A DNA stretch of 64,000 nucleotides from G963665005 sp963665005 (GCA_963665005.2 CAXXTQ010000001.1:1364001-1428000); one strand, 5' to 3'; positions 18,517-27,717 are shown, numbered from the stretch's first letter. Program-made: numbers and translations. Notes: generated by a model from the sequence alone, not told the origin.

Positions 18517-20019
18517 TTGTTAGAAAAACAAAAGTTTGCGTTAAAAATGAACAATATCAGCATGCGGTTCCCGGGTACACTTGCTGTGGACAAGATGGAT
18601 TTTGACGTAAAGTATGGTGAGGTTCATGCTTTGGTCGGAGAAAATGGAGCAGGGAAGTCGACGCTTATGAAGATACTTTCAGGAGCGTATGATAACTATA
18701 CGGGCGATATAAACATTGGCGAAAAATCGGTAAATATATTTTCTCCATTTATTGCGCGGCAGCAAGGAATTGCTATGGTATATCAGGAGTTAAGCCTTGC
18801 GTTGCCAATATCTGTGGCAGAAAATATATTGGCGGGTAATTTACCTAAGAAAGGGATTTTTGTAGATAAGAAAAAAAGCGTAGAGAAGGCGCATGCGCTT
18901 CTTTCAAGAGTAGGTTTGGAAAATATGAATCCTTTGACAGAGGTTAATCAATTAAGCCAGCATGAAATGCAACTGGTAGAGATTGCGAAGGCTTTGGGCA
19001 GAGATCCTAAAATTCTTGTATTGGACGAGCCAACATCTGCTTTAACTCAGGAAGAAGTTGATTTATTGTTTATCATTATTAACAAGCTAAAAGAAAGCGG
19101 CTTGGCAATAATTTATATTTCACATCATCTCTCTGAAATGTTTGAAATAGCAGATCGCGTAACAGTTATGAGGGACGGATGCAAAGTATGTACGGTCAAA
19201 GTTAAAGAAACAACATCAGAGAAAATTGTTGAATATATGGTCGGCAGATCATTGTCGGAATTTTATATGGAACGTAATGAATCAGAAGGAGAGGAGTTTC
19301 TTCGTGTTGAGAAGTTGAGTCGATACGGTTTTTTCCACGATATTTCTTTTAGTGTAAGAAGCGGAGAAGTTGTGGGAATATGCGGCCTTGCCGGTGCGGG
19401 ACGTTCGGAAATTGCACGCAGCATTGTTGGATTGGATCCTGTAGACGAAGGCAGCATTTATGTTAAAAACACTAAGGTTCATATTAACAGCTTAAAACAG
19501 GCAATAAAAAAAGGTATAGGATATTTACCGGAAAATAGAAAAATTGACGGTATTGCGCTAAGATTATCAGTAGAAGATAATATTACATCTGCAATTTTAC
19601 CCGAATTGAGTAAACATTTTATATATAATGCGAAAATCGGCAAGCCAAAGGTTAAAGACGCAATGGATAAACTTTCAATTGTTCCTCCGAACCCTGCAAT
19701 CGAAGTTTCTAACTTGTCTGGAGGGAATCAGCAAAAAGTGCTTCTTGCAAAATGGCTTTCAACCGATCCTATATTGCTCATTTTGGATGAGCCTACAAGG
19801 GGAGTGGATGTTGGGGCAAAACAGATCATTCATGACGCCGTAACTGAGCTCACAAAAAAAGGATTGGCTGTGGTACTAATATCATCAGACCTTCCCGAAC
19901 TGGTGAGGATGTCGCACAGATTAATTATTTTGAAGGAAGGCCATCTGATTGGTGAGTTAAAAAGCGATTCGAGTGATGAAGAATCTGCCTTATTAGCCGC
20001 TAACGGAGTATTCAGGTGA
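18517..20019 (+). CDS. Sugar ABC transporter ATPase, RbsA type
   Basis: A 500-residue double ABC ATPase. Domain 1 has GENGAGKST, IYQEL-like MVYQELSLALP, a degenerate signature (LSQHEMQ) and LVLDEPTSAL. Domain 2 has GAGRSE in place of Walker A, LSGGNQQKV and LILDEPTRGVDVGAK. The TTG at 18517 is the likely start because AAGGAG at 18502-18507 is 9 nt upstream; a TTG at 18511 is too close. It heads a four-gene importer with two different permeases and a lipoprotein. Confidence 0.92.
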   Translation: MLEKQKFALKMNNISMRFPGTLAVDKMDFDVKYGEVHALVGENGAGKSTLMKILSGAYDNYTGDINIGEKSVNIFSPFIARQQGIAMVYQELSLALPISVAENILAGNLPKKGIFVDKKKSVEKAHALLSRVGLENMNPLTEVNQLSQHEMQLVEIAKALGRDPKILVLDEPTSALTQEEVDLLFIIINKLKESGLAIIYISHHLSEMFEIADRVTVMRDGCKVCTVKVKETTSEKIVEYMVGRSLSEFYMERNESEGEEFLRVEKLSRYGFFHDISFSVRSGEVVGICGLAGAGRSEIARSIVGLDPVDEGSIYVKNTKVHINSLKQAIKKGIGYLPENRKIDGIALRLSVEDNITSAILPELSKHFIYNAKIGKPKVKDAMDKLSIVPPNPAIEVSNLSGGNQQKVLLAKWLSTDPILLILDEPTRGVDVGAKQIIHDAVTELTKKGLAVVLISSDLPELVRMSHRLIILKEGHLIGELKSDSSDEESALLAANGVFR

Positions 20020-20024
20020 TATAA

Positions 20025-21047
20025 ATGAAAAATTTAAATGATAGTAGATTTGGGAATACAGGAATAGGATTAAAAATTTTGCAGGTATCGAATCGTTTTG
20101 GCGTATTCATTATGATTATGATTCTTGCTGTAATCGGACTGATTGTTGCGCCGAGAATATTTTTTACTCCAAAAAATTTGCTTGATATTCTTGAAGTTGG
20201 TGCTTTAACGGGTATCGTTACTTTTGGTGTTGCTATGGTTACGCTTTCGGGGCACATGTGCGATTTATCTGTGCCCGGGATGATGGCGCTTGGTAGTATA
20301 TTGGCTTCGGGATTGTTGCCGTACGGGCTTCCGGTGAGTATTATAGGCGCAATAGCAGGAGGTTTAGTGGTCGGAGTCGTTAACGGTTTTATGGTAGGGA
20401 AGCTGAGGGCAAATCCTATACTGTGGACTCTTGCAATGCAATTTTTACTCGGCGGTATTCTTCGATGGATAACCAGTGGAAATGTAATCTATCCAGATGC
20501 TCTTTTAGCGGATAAGCCTGCGTTGGTTGATTCGTTTTATCAGATTTACCGATTCAGATTATTTGATATATTCTCTATGGTAGTAATCATCATGGTGGCA
20601 GTATTGATAATATTCCAATTTATACTAACAAAAACAAGATATGGGCGGGAGCTGAAAATCACCGGCTCTAATTATAAAGCCGCACAATGCTCCGGGATTA
20701 ATACAAAACGAGTCGTTATGGTAGCTTTCATGCTAAGCGGAATGTGCGCGGCCATAGGAGGAATATTACTATCGTCTCTTGTAAAAGTCGGCGATTATAC
20801 TCAAGGCGCCGGATACGACTTTACCACGGTAACTGCTATTGTTTTGGGCGGTGTGACGCTGCTTGGCGGCCGCGGCAATATTATAGGAGTATTTGGCGGA
20901 GTCTTTACATTGGGTCTGTTGAGTAATGTTATGGTATTTTTGGGAATGAGTACATTTGAGCAATTGTTTGTCAAAGGTTTGGTATTCATTCTAATTGTAT
21001 GGTTCAATTCCTATTCTTTGAGAAAGTTAGGTAAAGACTATGTATAA
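20025..21047 (+). CDS. Sugar ABC transporter permease 1
   Basis: A 340-residue RbsC-type membrane protein with about 9-10 hydrophobic segments. The signature region reads TLSGHMCDLSVPGMMALGS, deviating from the usual SGGIDLSVG (His and Cys here), and is followed by VNGFMVGKLRANPILWTLAMQ. The C-terminal part has VLGGVTLLGGRGNIIG. It starts 5 nt after the ATPase and overlaps the next permease by 8 nt. Two unlike permeases imply a heterodimeric channel, less common than the RbsC homodimer. Confidence 0.9.
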   Translation: MKNLNDSRFGNTGIGLKILQVSNRFGVFIMIMILAVIGLIVAPRIFFTPKNLLDILEVGALTGIVTFGVAMVTLSGHMCDLSVPGMMALGSILASGLLPYGLPVSIIGAIAGGLVVGVVNGFMVGKLRANPILWTLAMQFLLGGILRWITSGNVIYPDALLADKPALVDSFYQIYRFRLFDIFSMVVIIMVAVLIIFQFILTKTRYGRELKITGSNYKAAQCSGINTKRVVMVAFMLSGMCAAIGGILLSSLVKVGDYTQGAGYDFTTVTAIVLGGVTLLGGRGNIIGVFGGVFTLGLLSNVMVFLGMSTFEQLFVKGLVFILIVWFNSYSLRKLGKDYV

Positions 21048-22044
21048 GAATAATGTTAAATTATCGACTAAATTAAATAACAACAGAATATACATCATGT
21101 TAGTTTTAGTTATCATTATCATGGTAAGTATAGCACCAAAATTTGCTACACTTTATAATATCGGAACAATTATAAAAAGCGCGTGTCTCAGCGGATTAGT
21201 TGCTGCGGGCTTTACTACGGCAATGCTTGCCGGCGGGCTTGATCTTTCGGTTGGATCGGTAATAAATCTAGGGGCTGTTATGGCTATTATCTTTACAAAT
21301 ATGGGCGGAATATTTTTAGGAATTATTGCGGCAATAATTGCGGGTATAATCGTAGGTTTATTTAATGGGTTTGTTGTTACAAAAGGAAAGCTGCATCCGT
21401 TTATTGTTACTCTTGGCACTTTAACTACGATTAAGGGCTTGCTTTACATTATTACAGGAGGCCGCTCAATAAGCTTGAATAATTATGATGTAGTAAGCTT
21501 CTTCGAAGAAAAAGTGCTGGTTCTGTTTACCGCTAAGTCTTTGGTTACTATTGCACTTATAGTAATACTTGCTTTGTTTTTAACAAAAACACGAATGGGG
21601 AAGGTTTTTTATCTTATTGGAGGCAACCAGGATACAGCATGGTATGCGGGATATAAGGTTGACCGATACAGATGTGCGTCGTTTGGCATATCAAGTATGT
21701 TTGCGGCAATTGGGGGAATGCTTTTTGTATATACTGCAGGGGCTGCCGTGCCAAATATGGGTGAACAGGGTGTCAGTCCGCAACTTCTTGTAATCGCATC
21801 TTCAATACTTGGCGGTACGTCAATGTACGGTGGCAGCGGTAGCGTAGTTAAAAGCGCTTTTGCGGCACTTACGCTCAATGCTTTGTTCAGCGGACTTAGC
21901 TGTATGGGCGCGGGATATGAGGTCCAAATATTTTTCTGCGGATTATTGCTTGCAATAATCGTTATTTATGAGGCGTATGGCGCCCATGCAGCAGACCTGA
22001 CTCGCGGGCAGCGTAAAAAACTGTTACAGGAATTAAAAAAATAA
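21040..22044 (+). CDS. Sugar ABC transporter permease 2
   Basis: A 334-residue RbsC-type permease with the canonical signature LAGGLDLSVGSVINLGAV, then FNGFVVTKGKLHPFIVTLGT and ILGGTSMYGGSGSV. Its start codon lies inside the 3' end of permease 1, so the two are translationally coupled. It ends with a short charged tail (LTRGQRKKLLQELKK) in the cytoplasm. It is the more standard of the pair and probably forms the channel together with permease 1. Confidence 0.91.
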   Translation: MYKNNVKLSTKLNNNRIYIMLVLVIIIMVSIAPKFATLYNIGTIIKSACLSGLVAAGFTTAMLAGGLDLSVGSVINLGAVMAIIFTNMGGIFLGIIAAIIAGIIVGLFNGFVVTKGKLHPFIVTLGTLTTIKGLLYIITGGRSISLNNYDVVSFFEEKVLVLFTAKSLVTIALIVILALFLTKTRMGKVFYLIGGNQDTAWYAGYKVDRYRCASFGISSMFAAIGGMLFVYTAGAAVPNMGEQGVSPQLLVIASSILGGTSMYGGSGSVVKSAFAALTLNALFSGLSCMGAGYEVQIFFCGLLLAIIVIYEAYGAHAADLTRGQRKKLLQELKK

Positions 22045-22084
22045 ACTATTTGCATTAAGCAAAAAAAATAAGGAGGAAATGAAA

Positions 22085-23341
22085 TTGAGAAAATTTGTTA
22101 CTTTTTTAGTTGTTGCTTTAATGCTGCTGGTAATGGCAGTAGGCTGTACGCCGGCTGCTGAAGAAGCACCTGCAGCGGAAGAACCTGCGGCGGAAGAACC
22201 CGCAGCGGAAGAGCCGGAAGCGGAAGAACCGGCCGAAGAGGCCGAGAAAACCAATTTAGAGCTCTCATTAGAGGGTGATGCTTTGGTGGGTGATTTGGTA
22301 GCGATGGATAACCAGCCCTTGCTTTATGAGGGATTTGTTAAAGAATTTCCTGCGCGTCCCGACGATCCGGATTCGCTGCCTGAGACAGATGCCGGACATT
22401 ATTATGACTTAGAATATGCCGGATGGAGCACAGAAAAGACGAATATTCCTGAATCACCAGCAGATGGATCAATTGGGAAAAAAGTTATAATGATAATCCA
22501 TGGTGAGCATGCTTATTATTCCGCTTACGTCAGAGGATGCCAGACTATCGCGGATGTCTACGGAATAGACTTCACGGTACTTTGGCCCAACTGGGATCTT
22601 ACGACACAGAATCAGATGATCGATCAGGCGATAAATGAACAGCCGGATATGATTATTTTGCTGCCGCTTGATACAGAGGCCGGATTGATTCAGTGTAAAA
22701 AGATTAATGAAGCAGGAATACCGCTTATAGTTGCGCATCAGCTGGTTGTTGAAGAAGCATTGCAGTATGCAATATGCTGGACCGGGCCGGATGAATGGGC
22801 ACCTCGAAGAGTTTTGGCTGATATGGCAGCTGAGCAGCTTGGTTACACCGGCGGATATGCGATATTAACACATAACGCAGGCAGCTCAACTTATTTCTCT
22901 AGAGCATACGGATATATCACTGAGTTTTCTAAAATTGCTCCTGATATGGAGTTGTTAGATCTGCAGGCACCGGGATTAGATGCCGAGGCGGCGAAGCAAG
23001 TGGCATCTGATTGGATTAAGCTGTACGGAGACGATCTAAAGCTAATTATTACTGCCGGAGCCTCGAATCAGGGTGTTGGTGTTGTTGAGGCCGTAGCTGC
23101 TGCCGGTAAAGAGGATGATATATTAATCTATTCGGCTGGCAACAGTAAGATTGGTAACGATTATGTGAAAGATGGTCTGCAAGTGGCTATAAATTATGAG
23201 CCCCCAGAATGCTGCGGTGCTACTGCACTTAAAACGGCTGCGGACTGGTTTAACGGCAAGGAGATACCACCTGCTGTATATCTTCCCGCTGTTATCATAA
23301 CGCAAGATAACGTAGATGATTTTTATCCTGCTCAGTGGTAG
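22085..23341 (+). CDS. Sugar ABC substrate-binding lipoprotein with acidic repeat linker
   Basis: A 418-residue binding protein: hydrophobic signal ending AVGC (lipobox), an Ala/Glu/Pro repeat linker (about residues 20-50), then the periplasmic-binding fold (KVIMIIHGEHAYYSAYVRGC, DMIILLPLDTEAG). AGGAGG at 22071-22076 is 8 nt before TTG 22085 but only 2 nt before ATG 22079, so the TTG is the likelier start; the ATG would add two residues. It is larger than most RbsB proteins because of the linker and an extra N-terminal stretch of about 80 residues before the fold. Confidence 0.88.
   Translation: MRKFVTFLVVALMLLVMAVGCTPAAEEAPAAEEPAAEEPAAEEPEAEEPAEEAEKTNLELSLEGDALVGDLVAMDNQPLLYEGFVKEFPARPDDPDSLPETDAGHYYDLEYAGWSTEKTNIPESPADGSIGKKVIMIIHGEHAYYSAYVRGCQTIADVYGIDFTVLWPNWDLTTQNQMIDQAINEQPDMIILLPLDTEAGLIQCKKINEAGIPLIVAHQLVVEEALQYAICWTGPDEWAPRRVLADMAAEQLGYTGGYAILTHNAGSSTYFSRAYGYITEFSKIAPDMELLDLQAPGLDAEAAKQVASDWIKLYGDDLKLIITAGASNQGVGVVEAVAAAGKEDDILIYSAGNSKIGNDYVKDGLQVAINYEPPECCGATALKTAADWFNGKEIPPAVYLPAVIITQDNVDDFYPAQW
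22153..22243 (+). repeat. Tandem AEEP-coding repeats in lipoprotein linker
   Basis: Short imperfect repeats of the type GCGGAAGAACC(N) encode A-A/E-E-E-P units, giving a flexible, highly acidic spacer between the lipid anchor and the binding domain. Such repeats commonly vary in number between strains. Confidence 0.75.
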
Positions 23342-23365
23342 AGGAGCTTAGATAAGCAAAAAGTG

Positions 23366-23389
23366 TAGGGAGGCATTATTGCCTCCCTA
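23366..23389 (+). terminator. Terminator-like hairpin after the ABC operon
   Basis: A 10-bp perfect GC-rich stem (23366-23375 with 23380-23389), TTAT loop and only a weak T tail. It probably gives partial termination between transporter and catabolic genes. Confidence 0.65.
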
Positions 23390-23564
23390 TTCTACAAAAA
23401 GAGATTTATAGTGTTGCTGTATGCAGCCTAAATTTTTGCTGCTAAAATATTTTACTGCGTGGCGTGAACAAAACGTATAACTAAATAAAAGTTGCAATAA
23501 AAGATATGATTGGCATCCCGAATACAAAAAATTCTCTTGGAAATTGCTTGGAGGAGAATATTTG

Positions 23565-24680
23565 ATGAAGGCAAAAGAAAGATGGTTAATGGCGTTAAAC
23601 CTAGGCATTCCTGACAGAGTGCCGGCAACCGTCCATTCATGGCAGCAATATCATTTAGACAAGTATTTAAATGGCATAGATGAACTAGCGGCCTATCAAG
23701 ACGTTGGACTAGATCCGGAAATTCACTACTATGAAGAGATGGGGCAGTTTTGGATACCAGGGCTTAGAAAAAGCAAAAAGTATAATGATGAATGGAATGA
23801 TGAAGTGACGGTGCTTAAAAGCAATAAAGGCATTATTGAGCAAAAGCATGTGATTACTACACCAAAAGGCAAACTTACTTTTACGACGAAAGGCAATGCG
23901 AAAACGACTTGGGTGACAGAATATATGATCAAGGGCCTTGAGGATATTGAAAAAATAAAGTATTTACCTGTGCCGAAGCTTGATAAAAAGAGTGTAGAAA
24001 AAACATATGACAGACTGGGAGATAACGGGGTATTAAGAGGTTTTGTTTTTGGAGATCAAGCGGGATGCTGGCAGCATCTGGCCTGTTATATGGATATTAC
24101 AGATTTGATTTTTGCGGCGATTGATACGCCGGAATGGACACATGAAATACTAAGCATATTAATGGAGAAAAAACTTCAGTTTATATATGAATCACTGGCA
24201 ACTGCAAAATTCGACATTATTGAAACGGGGGGCGGCTCATCATCATCGACGGTTATTTCTCCGTCTTTGTTCGAAGAATTTTGCCTTCCGTATGATAAAA
24301 AGATTCACGATGCGCTGCATGACGTTGGACAAAAATCTACCTATCATACATGCGGAGGAATGCTGGGCATACTCGATGCCATTATTCAGACAAATACGGA
24401 CATGTCTGAAACGCTTTCCAATAAAAGACTAGGCGGGAATACTGATGGCCCCGAGATTTATAAGAAAATGCACGGCAAGGTTTGTTTAAACGGCGGATTA
24501 GACCAAATTAACATATTAACGATGGGAACACCGAAAGATGTAAGAGACGAAGTTTACAGGATTTTTGAGATATACGGCAAAGGCGGCGGATATATTATGT
24601 CCTGCTGCGATCATTTTTTTGAAGCGCCTTTAGAAAATATACGAGCGTATGCATCTGCTGTTAATGAGTGTAAATATTGA
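23565..24680 (+). CDS. Uroporphyrinogen-decarboxylase-like (MtaA/CmuA family) protein, type B
   Basis: A 371-residue URO-D superfamily protein. Unlike the paralogue at 15402, it has the HxC motif in STYHTCGGMLG and a later Cys pair in GGYIMSCCDHFF, matching the zinc-ligand layout of corrinoid/coenzyme methyltransferases such as MtaA. GAGGAG at 23551-23556 supports ATG 23565; an upstream in-frame start at 23544 overlaps that site. No corrinoid protein gene is nearby, so a standard methanogenic role is unlikely. It begins the enzyme part of the island, after the ABC importer. Confidence 0.83.
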   Translation: MKAKERWLMALNLGIPDRVPATVHSWQQYHLDKYLNGIDELAAYQDVGLDPEIHYYEEMGQFWIPGLRKSKKYNDEWNDEVTVLKSNKGIIEQKHVITTPKGKLTFTTKGNAKTTWVTEYMIKGLEDIEKIKYLPVPKLDKKSVEKTYDRLGDNGVLRGFVFGDQAGCWQHLACYMDITDLIFAAIDTPEWTHEILSILMEKKLQFIYESLATAKFDIIETGGGSSSSTVISPSLFEEFCLPYDKKIHDALHDVGQKSTYHTCGGMLGILDAIIQTNTDMSETLSNKRLGGNTDGPEIYKKMHGKVCLNGGLDQINILTMGTPKDVRDEVYRIFEIYGKGGGYIMSCCDHFFEAPLENIRAYASAVNECKY

Positions 24681-24698
24681 TTGGAGGATTTGAACAAC

Positions 24699-25022
24699 AT
24701 GAGAAGATTCGGTCAGATCGGGGAACTGAAACCGGAGAAAAAAGAGCAATATCTAAAGCTTCATGAGAATGTATGGCCCGAAGTGTTAAAAACAATAAAA
24801 GAATGCAACATTTCGAATTATTCAATATTTAATTTTGAGTTGTTTTGTTTTGCCTGTTTTGAATATCATGGCGAAAACTATGAAGAGGATATGAAGAAGA
24901 TGAAAAACAACGCAACTGTACAAAGATGGTGGAAACATACAAAACCTTGTTTTAAGCAGTTTGAATTTGCAGGGGAAGATGAGTACTATATCGATATGTT
25001 AGAAATTTTTAGAATGGATTAA
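24699..25022 (+). CDS. L-rhamnose mutarotase-like protein (RhaM family)
   Basis: A 107-residue protein of the RhaM family. It has the fold's LKLHENVWPEVL segment (His is the catalytic acid/base in RhaM), the NYSIFN strand and the WW pair in QRWWKHTKP, ending with an Asp/Met-rich EIFRMD. Family members interconvert anomers of L-rhamnose or L-fucose. GGAGG at 24683-24687 precedes ATG 24699; the longer frame from TTG 24681 overlaps this site. Its presence suggests an L-sugar is released inside the cell. Confidence 0.87.
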   Translation: MRRFGQIGELKPEKKEQYLKLHENVWPEVLKTIKECNISNYSIFNFELFCFACFEYHGENYEEDMKKMKNNATVQRWWKHTKPCFKQFEFAGEDEYYIDMLEIFRMD

Positions 25023-25041
25023 TTCGGAACAAGGAGAAAAA

Positions 25042-25413
25042 ATGAGTAGAAAAAACGGCAAAAAAACATGGATGTTTCCTGACGCAGAGTTGCCGCCGGC
25101 CGGTGAATTTGAGTTAAAGGGGCATGAGTCGGTTATTGTGTTAAATTGCAATAAAAAGCAGGCGAAAATAGACATGATGATTTATTTTGAAAACAAATCT
25201 CCTTCAAAATGTATTCAATTTAACGTAGAAGCGGAAAGAGTAAGATGCCTTCGTATGGATAACCCGAGCGATATCGGCGGTTTTGTTATTCCAAAAGAAA
25301 CGCAGTATGCCATTAGGATTCAAAGCGATGTGGCGGTTGTTGCACAGTATGGGCGGCTCGATACACGCCAGCAAAATATGGCTTTTTATACGTGTATGGG
25401 ATATAGCGTATAA
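25042..25413 (+). CDS. ASRT-like (sensory rhodopsin transducer family) beta-sandwich protein
   Basis: A 123-residue protein resembling the Anabaena sensory rhodopsin transducer family: GKKTWMFPDAELPP, GHESVIVLNCNKK, MMIYFENKSPSK, a PKETQYAIRIQSDVAVVAQY block and the LDTRQQNMAFYT motif match the family's conserved strings in order. No rhodopsin is present. In bacteria lacking rhodopsin, such proteins sit in carbohydrate operons and are thought to bind a sugar or act as a small regulatory or enzymatic tetramer. AAGGAG at 25031-25036 supports the start. Function here is unknown. Confidence 0.78.
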   Translation: MSRKNGKKTWMFPDAELPPAGEFELKGHESVIVLNCNKKQAKIDMMIYFENKSPSKCIQFNVEAERVRCLRMDNPSDIGGFVIPKETQYAIRIQSDVAVVAQYGRLDTRQQNMAFYTCMGYSV

Positions 25414-25432
25414 GAAACAGCGGGGACGGTGT

Positions 25433-26347
25433 ATGGTAAAAAACAACGAAATAATTGTAGTCTTTGGCATCGACATGGAGACGGATGTCGGAAATTTTAC
25501 ACCATTTTATAAAGGCGTAAAGTATGGTACGTCGATATTATTAGATCTTTTTGCAAAAAAAAATGTTGAAGCCAGTTTCTTTTTTACGGGAGACTGTGTG
25601 AAAAAGAATCAGGGAGCAGTGAAACTTGTTCAAAGCAGCGGCAATGAAGTTGGAAACCACTCATTGTATCACGAAACGGTTGGAGATGCTTTTTTTGAGA
25701 TACCTAACGATTTTGCTTTGCTGCCTGAGGAAGTACCGCTTCGGTTAAAGTTTGCCAATGATATTATTGCTGATGTGCTGGGTGAGCAGCCGGTATCATT
25801 TCGAAGTCCAAGGCTGTGGGGTTCAACGGCGGTAGTAAATGCTTTAGAGAATATGGGGTATATCGCGGATGCTTCATATCCTATGTATTATTATAAGGAT
25901 AGATGGGTGCCATATCATCCAAACAAAAATGATTGGACAAAGAAAGGAGATATGAACATCATAGAAATTCCTAACTTTGCGGATATGGCCATGAAAAGTA
26001 CAAATGCCGTAGGAATGGACAGAGATCAATGGCCGAAATTTCGAACCCGTGGCGCGAAAGAATTGATGAAGCACGTTGATAGTTTTGATAGGCTAGCCCG
26101 CGAAAGGGCACTGCCCACGGTGTTGTGTTTTTATATGCACCCGTGGGAGTTTGTCAAAATGAAGCAGCAGTATTATTTTGGTATGGCGACGACTATACCG
26201 GATTATTTTTTGATAGAAGGCTGCGGTGAGCGCGCGATAAACGGCTTGACAGACATCATCGACATTTTGACTGAACGAGGTGCTGTATTTATGAGCGCAA
26301 AGAGACTTGCGGAATACTGGAAAAAAGAATATCTAAATGAGGATTAA
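25433..26347 (+). CDS. Polysaccharide deacetylase / cyclic-imidase-type hydrolase (NodB fold)
   Basis: A 304-residue NodB-fold protein. Metal and catalytic positions are visible: FGIDMETDVG (Asp region), GNHSLYHE (H-S-x-x-H metal motif), SFRSPRLWG (R-x-P motif), ADASYPMYYY and FYMHPWEF (catalytic His region). There is no signal peptide, so it is cytosolic. The GIDMETDVG start and length resemble the PuuE/PgdA branch, which includes allantoinase and cyclic-imide hydrolases, rather than secreted chitin or peptidoglycan deacetylases. ATG 25433 follows CGGGGACGG. A C-N hydrolysis role fits its neighbours. Confidence 0.82.
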   Translation: MVKNNEIIVVFGIDMETDVGNFTPFYKGVKYGTSILLDLFAKKNVEASFFFTGDCVKKNQGAVKLVQSSGNEVGNHSLYHETVGDAFFEIPNDFALLPEEVPLRLKFANDIIADVLGEQPVSFRSPRLWGSTAVVNALENMGYIADASYPMYYYKDRWVPYHPNKNDWTKKGDMNIIEIPNFADMAMKSTNAVGMDRDQWPKFRTRGAKELMKHVDSFDRLARERALPTVLCFYMHPWEFVKMKQQYYFGMATTIPDYFLIEGCGERAINGLTDIIDILTERGAVFMSAKRLAEYWKKEYLNED

Positions 26348-26365
26348 TATAAGGAGAATAAAAAC

Positions 26366-27538
26366 ATGAAAAAGGTAAGGATTCCTGACGCGGAGTATAA
26401 AGAGAGAATCAAAAAAGCGGCCAAATTGATTGCAGAAAAAGAACTTGATGTACTTATTGTTAACTCAAGCGAGGCAGACTTTGCAAATGCAAGATATTTC
26501 AGCGGTTTCTGGCCACTTTTTGAAAGAGCCGGAGTAGCGATATCTGCTGCTGGAAATGCAGCGCTGATGGTTGGTCCCGAAAGCAGAGTGTTTGCGGCTG
26601 ATGTGAGCAGAATTGATAATATTTTTGTATTGATGGCATATCGGGAATCAGCGGACCCCAGCTGTCCGGAGTTATCACCCGATACATACAATGATGTATT
26701 CAAATCCATAGGTGTTACCGGCAAAAAATTAAGAATTGGCGTTGCAAGCTGGTTAGATACAAGCATAGTTATTTATCAAGCGATACAAGAAGCGTATCCG
26801 GAAGCCGAAATAGTACGTGCAGATGAGATTATGGTAAGCCTGCGAAGCATAAAATCTGAAAATGAGATAGCCTGTATAAATGAAGGTTTTCGGATTGTGC
26901 AATATGCGACAGATGCTGTTATAAAAGAGTTAAAACCGGGAGTAACTGAGTGCCAGATGGTAGGAGTTGCACAAAAAGCAATTTACGAGGAAGGCGCAGA
27001 ATATGAAGGGCTGCCGATGTATGTGTTTAGCGAAAGCTCAACTCGACATGCGATTTCACGTTCTCATCCGGACAAAGTAATTGAAAAGGGCCATATAGTT
27101 CAACTAAATCTTTCTGCAAGAGTAGATGGATATTCTCCAAGCATTGGCTTGCCGGTGAGTATGGGCAAACTGACAAAGGAACGAAGAGAAGTAATTGAAT
27201 TTGGGCTTTTGGCACATAAATGGACAGAGGCTCAACTAAAAGACGGTATTCTGGCAAGTGATGTCGCGAAAGGATTTTATAAGTATTATAAAGACAACGG
27301 ATATGAAAAGAACTTTGTATATGGACCTTGTCATGGTACAGGAATGATTGAGGTGGAAGCGCCATGGATGGAGACAAGTTCGGATTATATTCTTCAGCCG
27401 AACATGGTTTTTCAGATTGATACCTTTATCATGGGAGATACGTTTGGTATAAGATGGGAAAAAGGAGCTGTCATAAGGAAAGGCGGATGTGACCTGTCGA
27501 CCAATTCATTGGGCACTATTTATGAGTTGGATTTTTAA
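26366..27538 (+). CDS. M24-fold hydrolase resembling creatinase (metal ligands lost)
   Basis: A 390-residue protein with a creatinase N-domain and a pita-bread C-domain. Where aminopeptidase P/prolidase have two metal-binding Asp, this protein has Asn248 (VQLNLSARVDGY) and Ser/Pro around 257-259 (YSPSIG), and an Asp (352) replaces a Glu. His234 (SRSHPDKV), His323 (PCHGTGM) and Glu365 (RWEKG) remain. Metal-free creatinase also has L-N in place of L-D and a key His just before it. The following gene is creatininase-like. It probably hydrolyses a guanidino, ureido or amide bond rather than Xaa-Pro peptides. Confidence 0.75.
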   Translation: MKKVRIPDAEYKERIKKAAKLIAEKELDVLIVNSSEADFANARYFSGFWPLFERAGVAISAAGNAALMVGPESRVFAADVSRIDNIFVLMAYRESADPSCPELSPDTYNDVFKSIGVTGKKLRIGVASWLDTSIVIYQAIQEAYPEAEIVRADEIMVSLRSIKSENEIACINEGFRIVQYATDAVIKELKPGVTECQMVGVAQKAIYEEGAEYEGLPMYVFSESSTRHAISRSHPDKVIEKGHIVQLNLSARVDGYSPSIGLPVSMGKLTKERREVIEFGLLAHKWTEAQLKDGILASDVAKGFYKYYKDNGYEKNFVYGPCHGTGMIEVEAPWMETSSDYILQPNMVFQIDTFIMGDTFGIRWEKGAVIRKGGCDLSTNSLGTIYELDF

Positions 27539-27717
27539 TCGAACAATTAAAAGGATAATGAACATATGGTGTAGGCGAGCCTAACGGCCGTCTGCACTGC
27601 ATTATTTTAAAGGCATTGGATGGCGCTTGTTTATTGAAGATTATTAATTTATGAAAAAGAAACAGGCGTTTGAGATAGCTTAAAAAAGTTTTTATACCGG
27701 AACAAAAGGAGAAAAAT

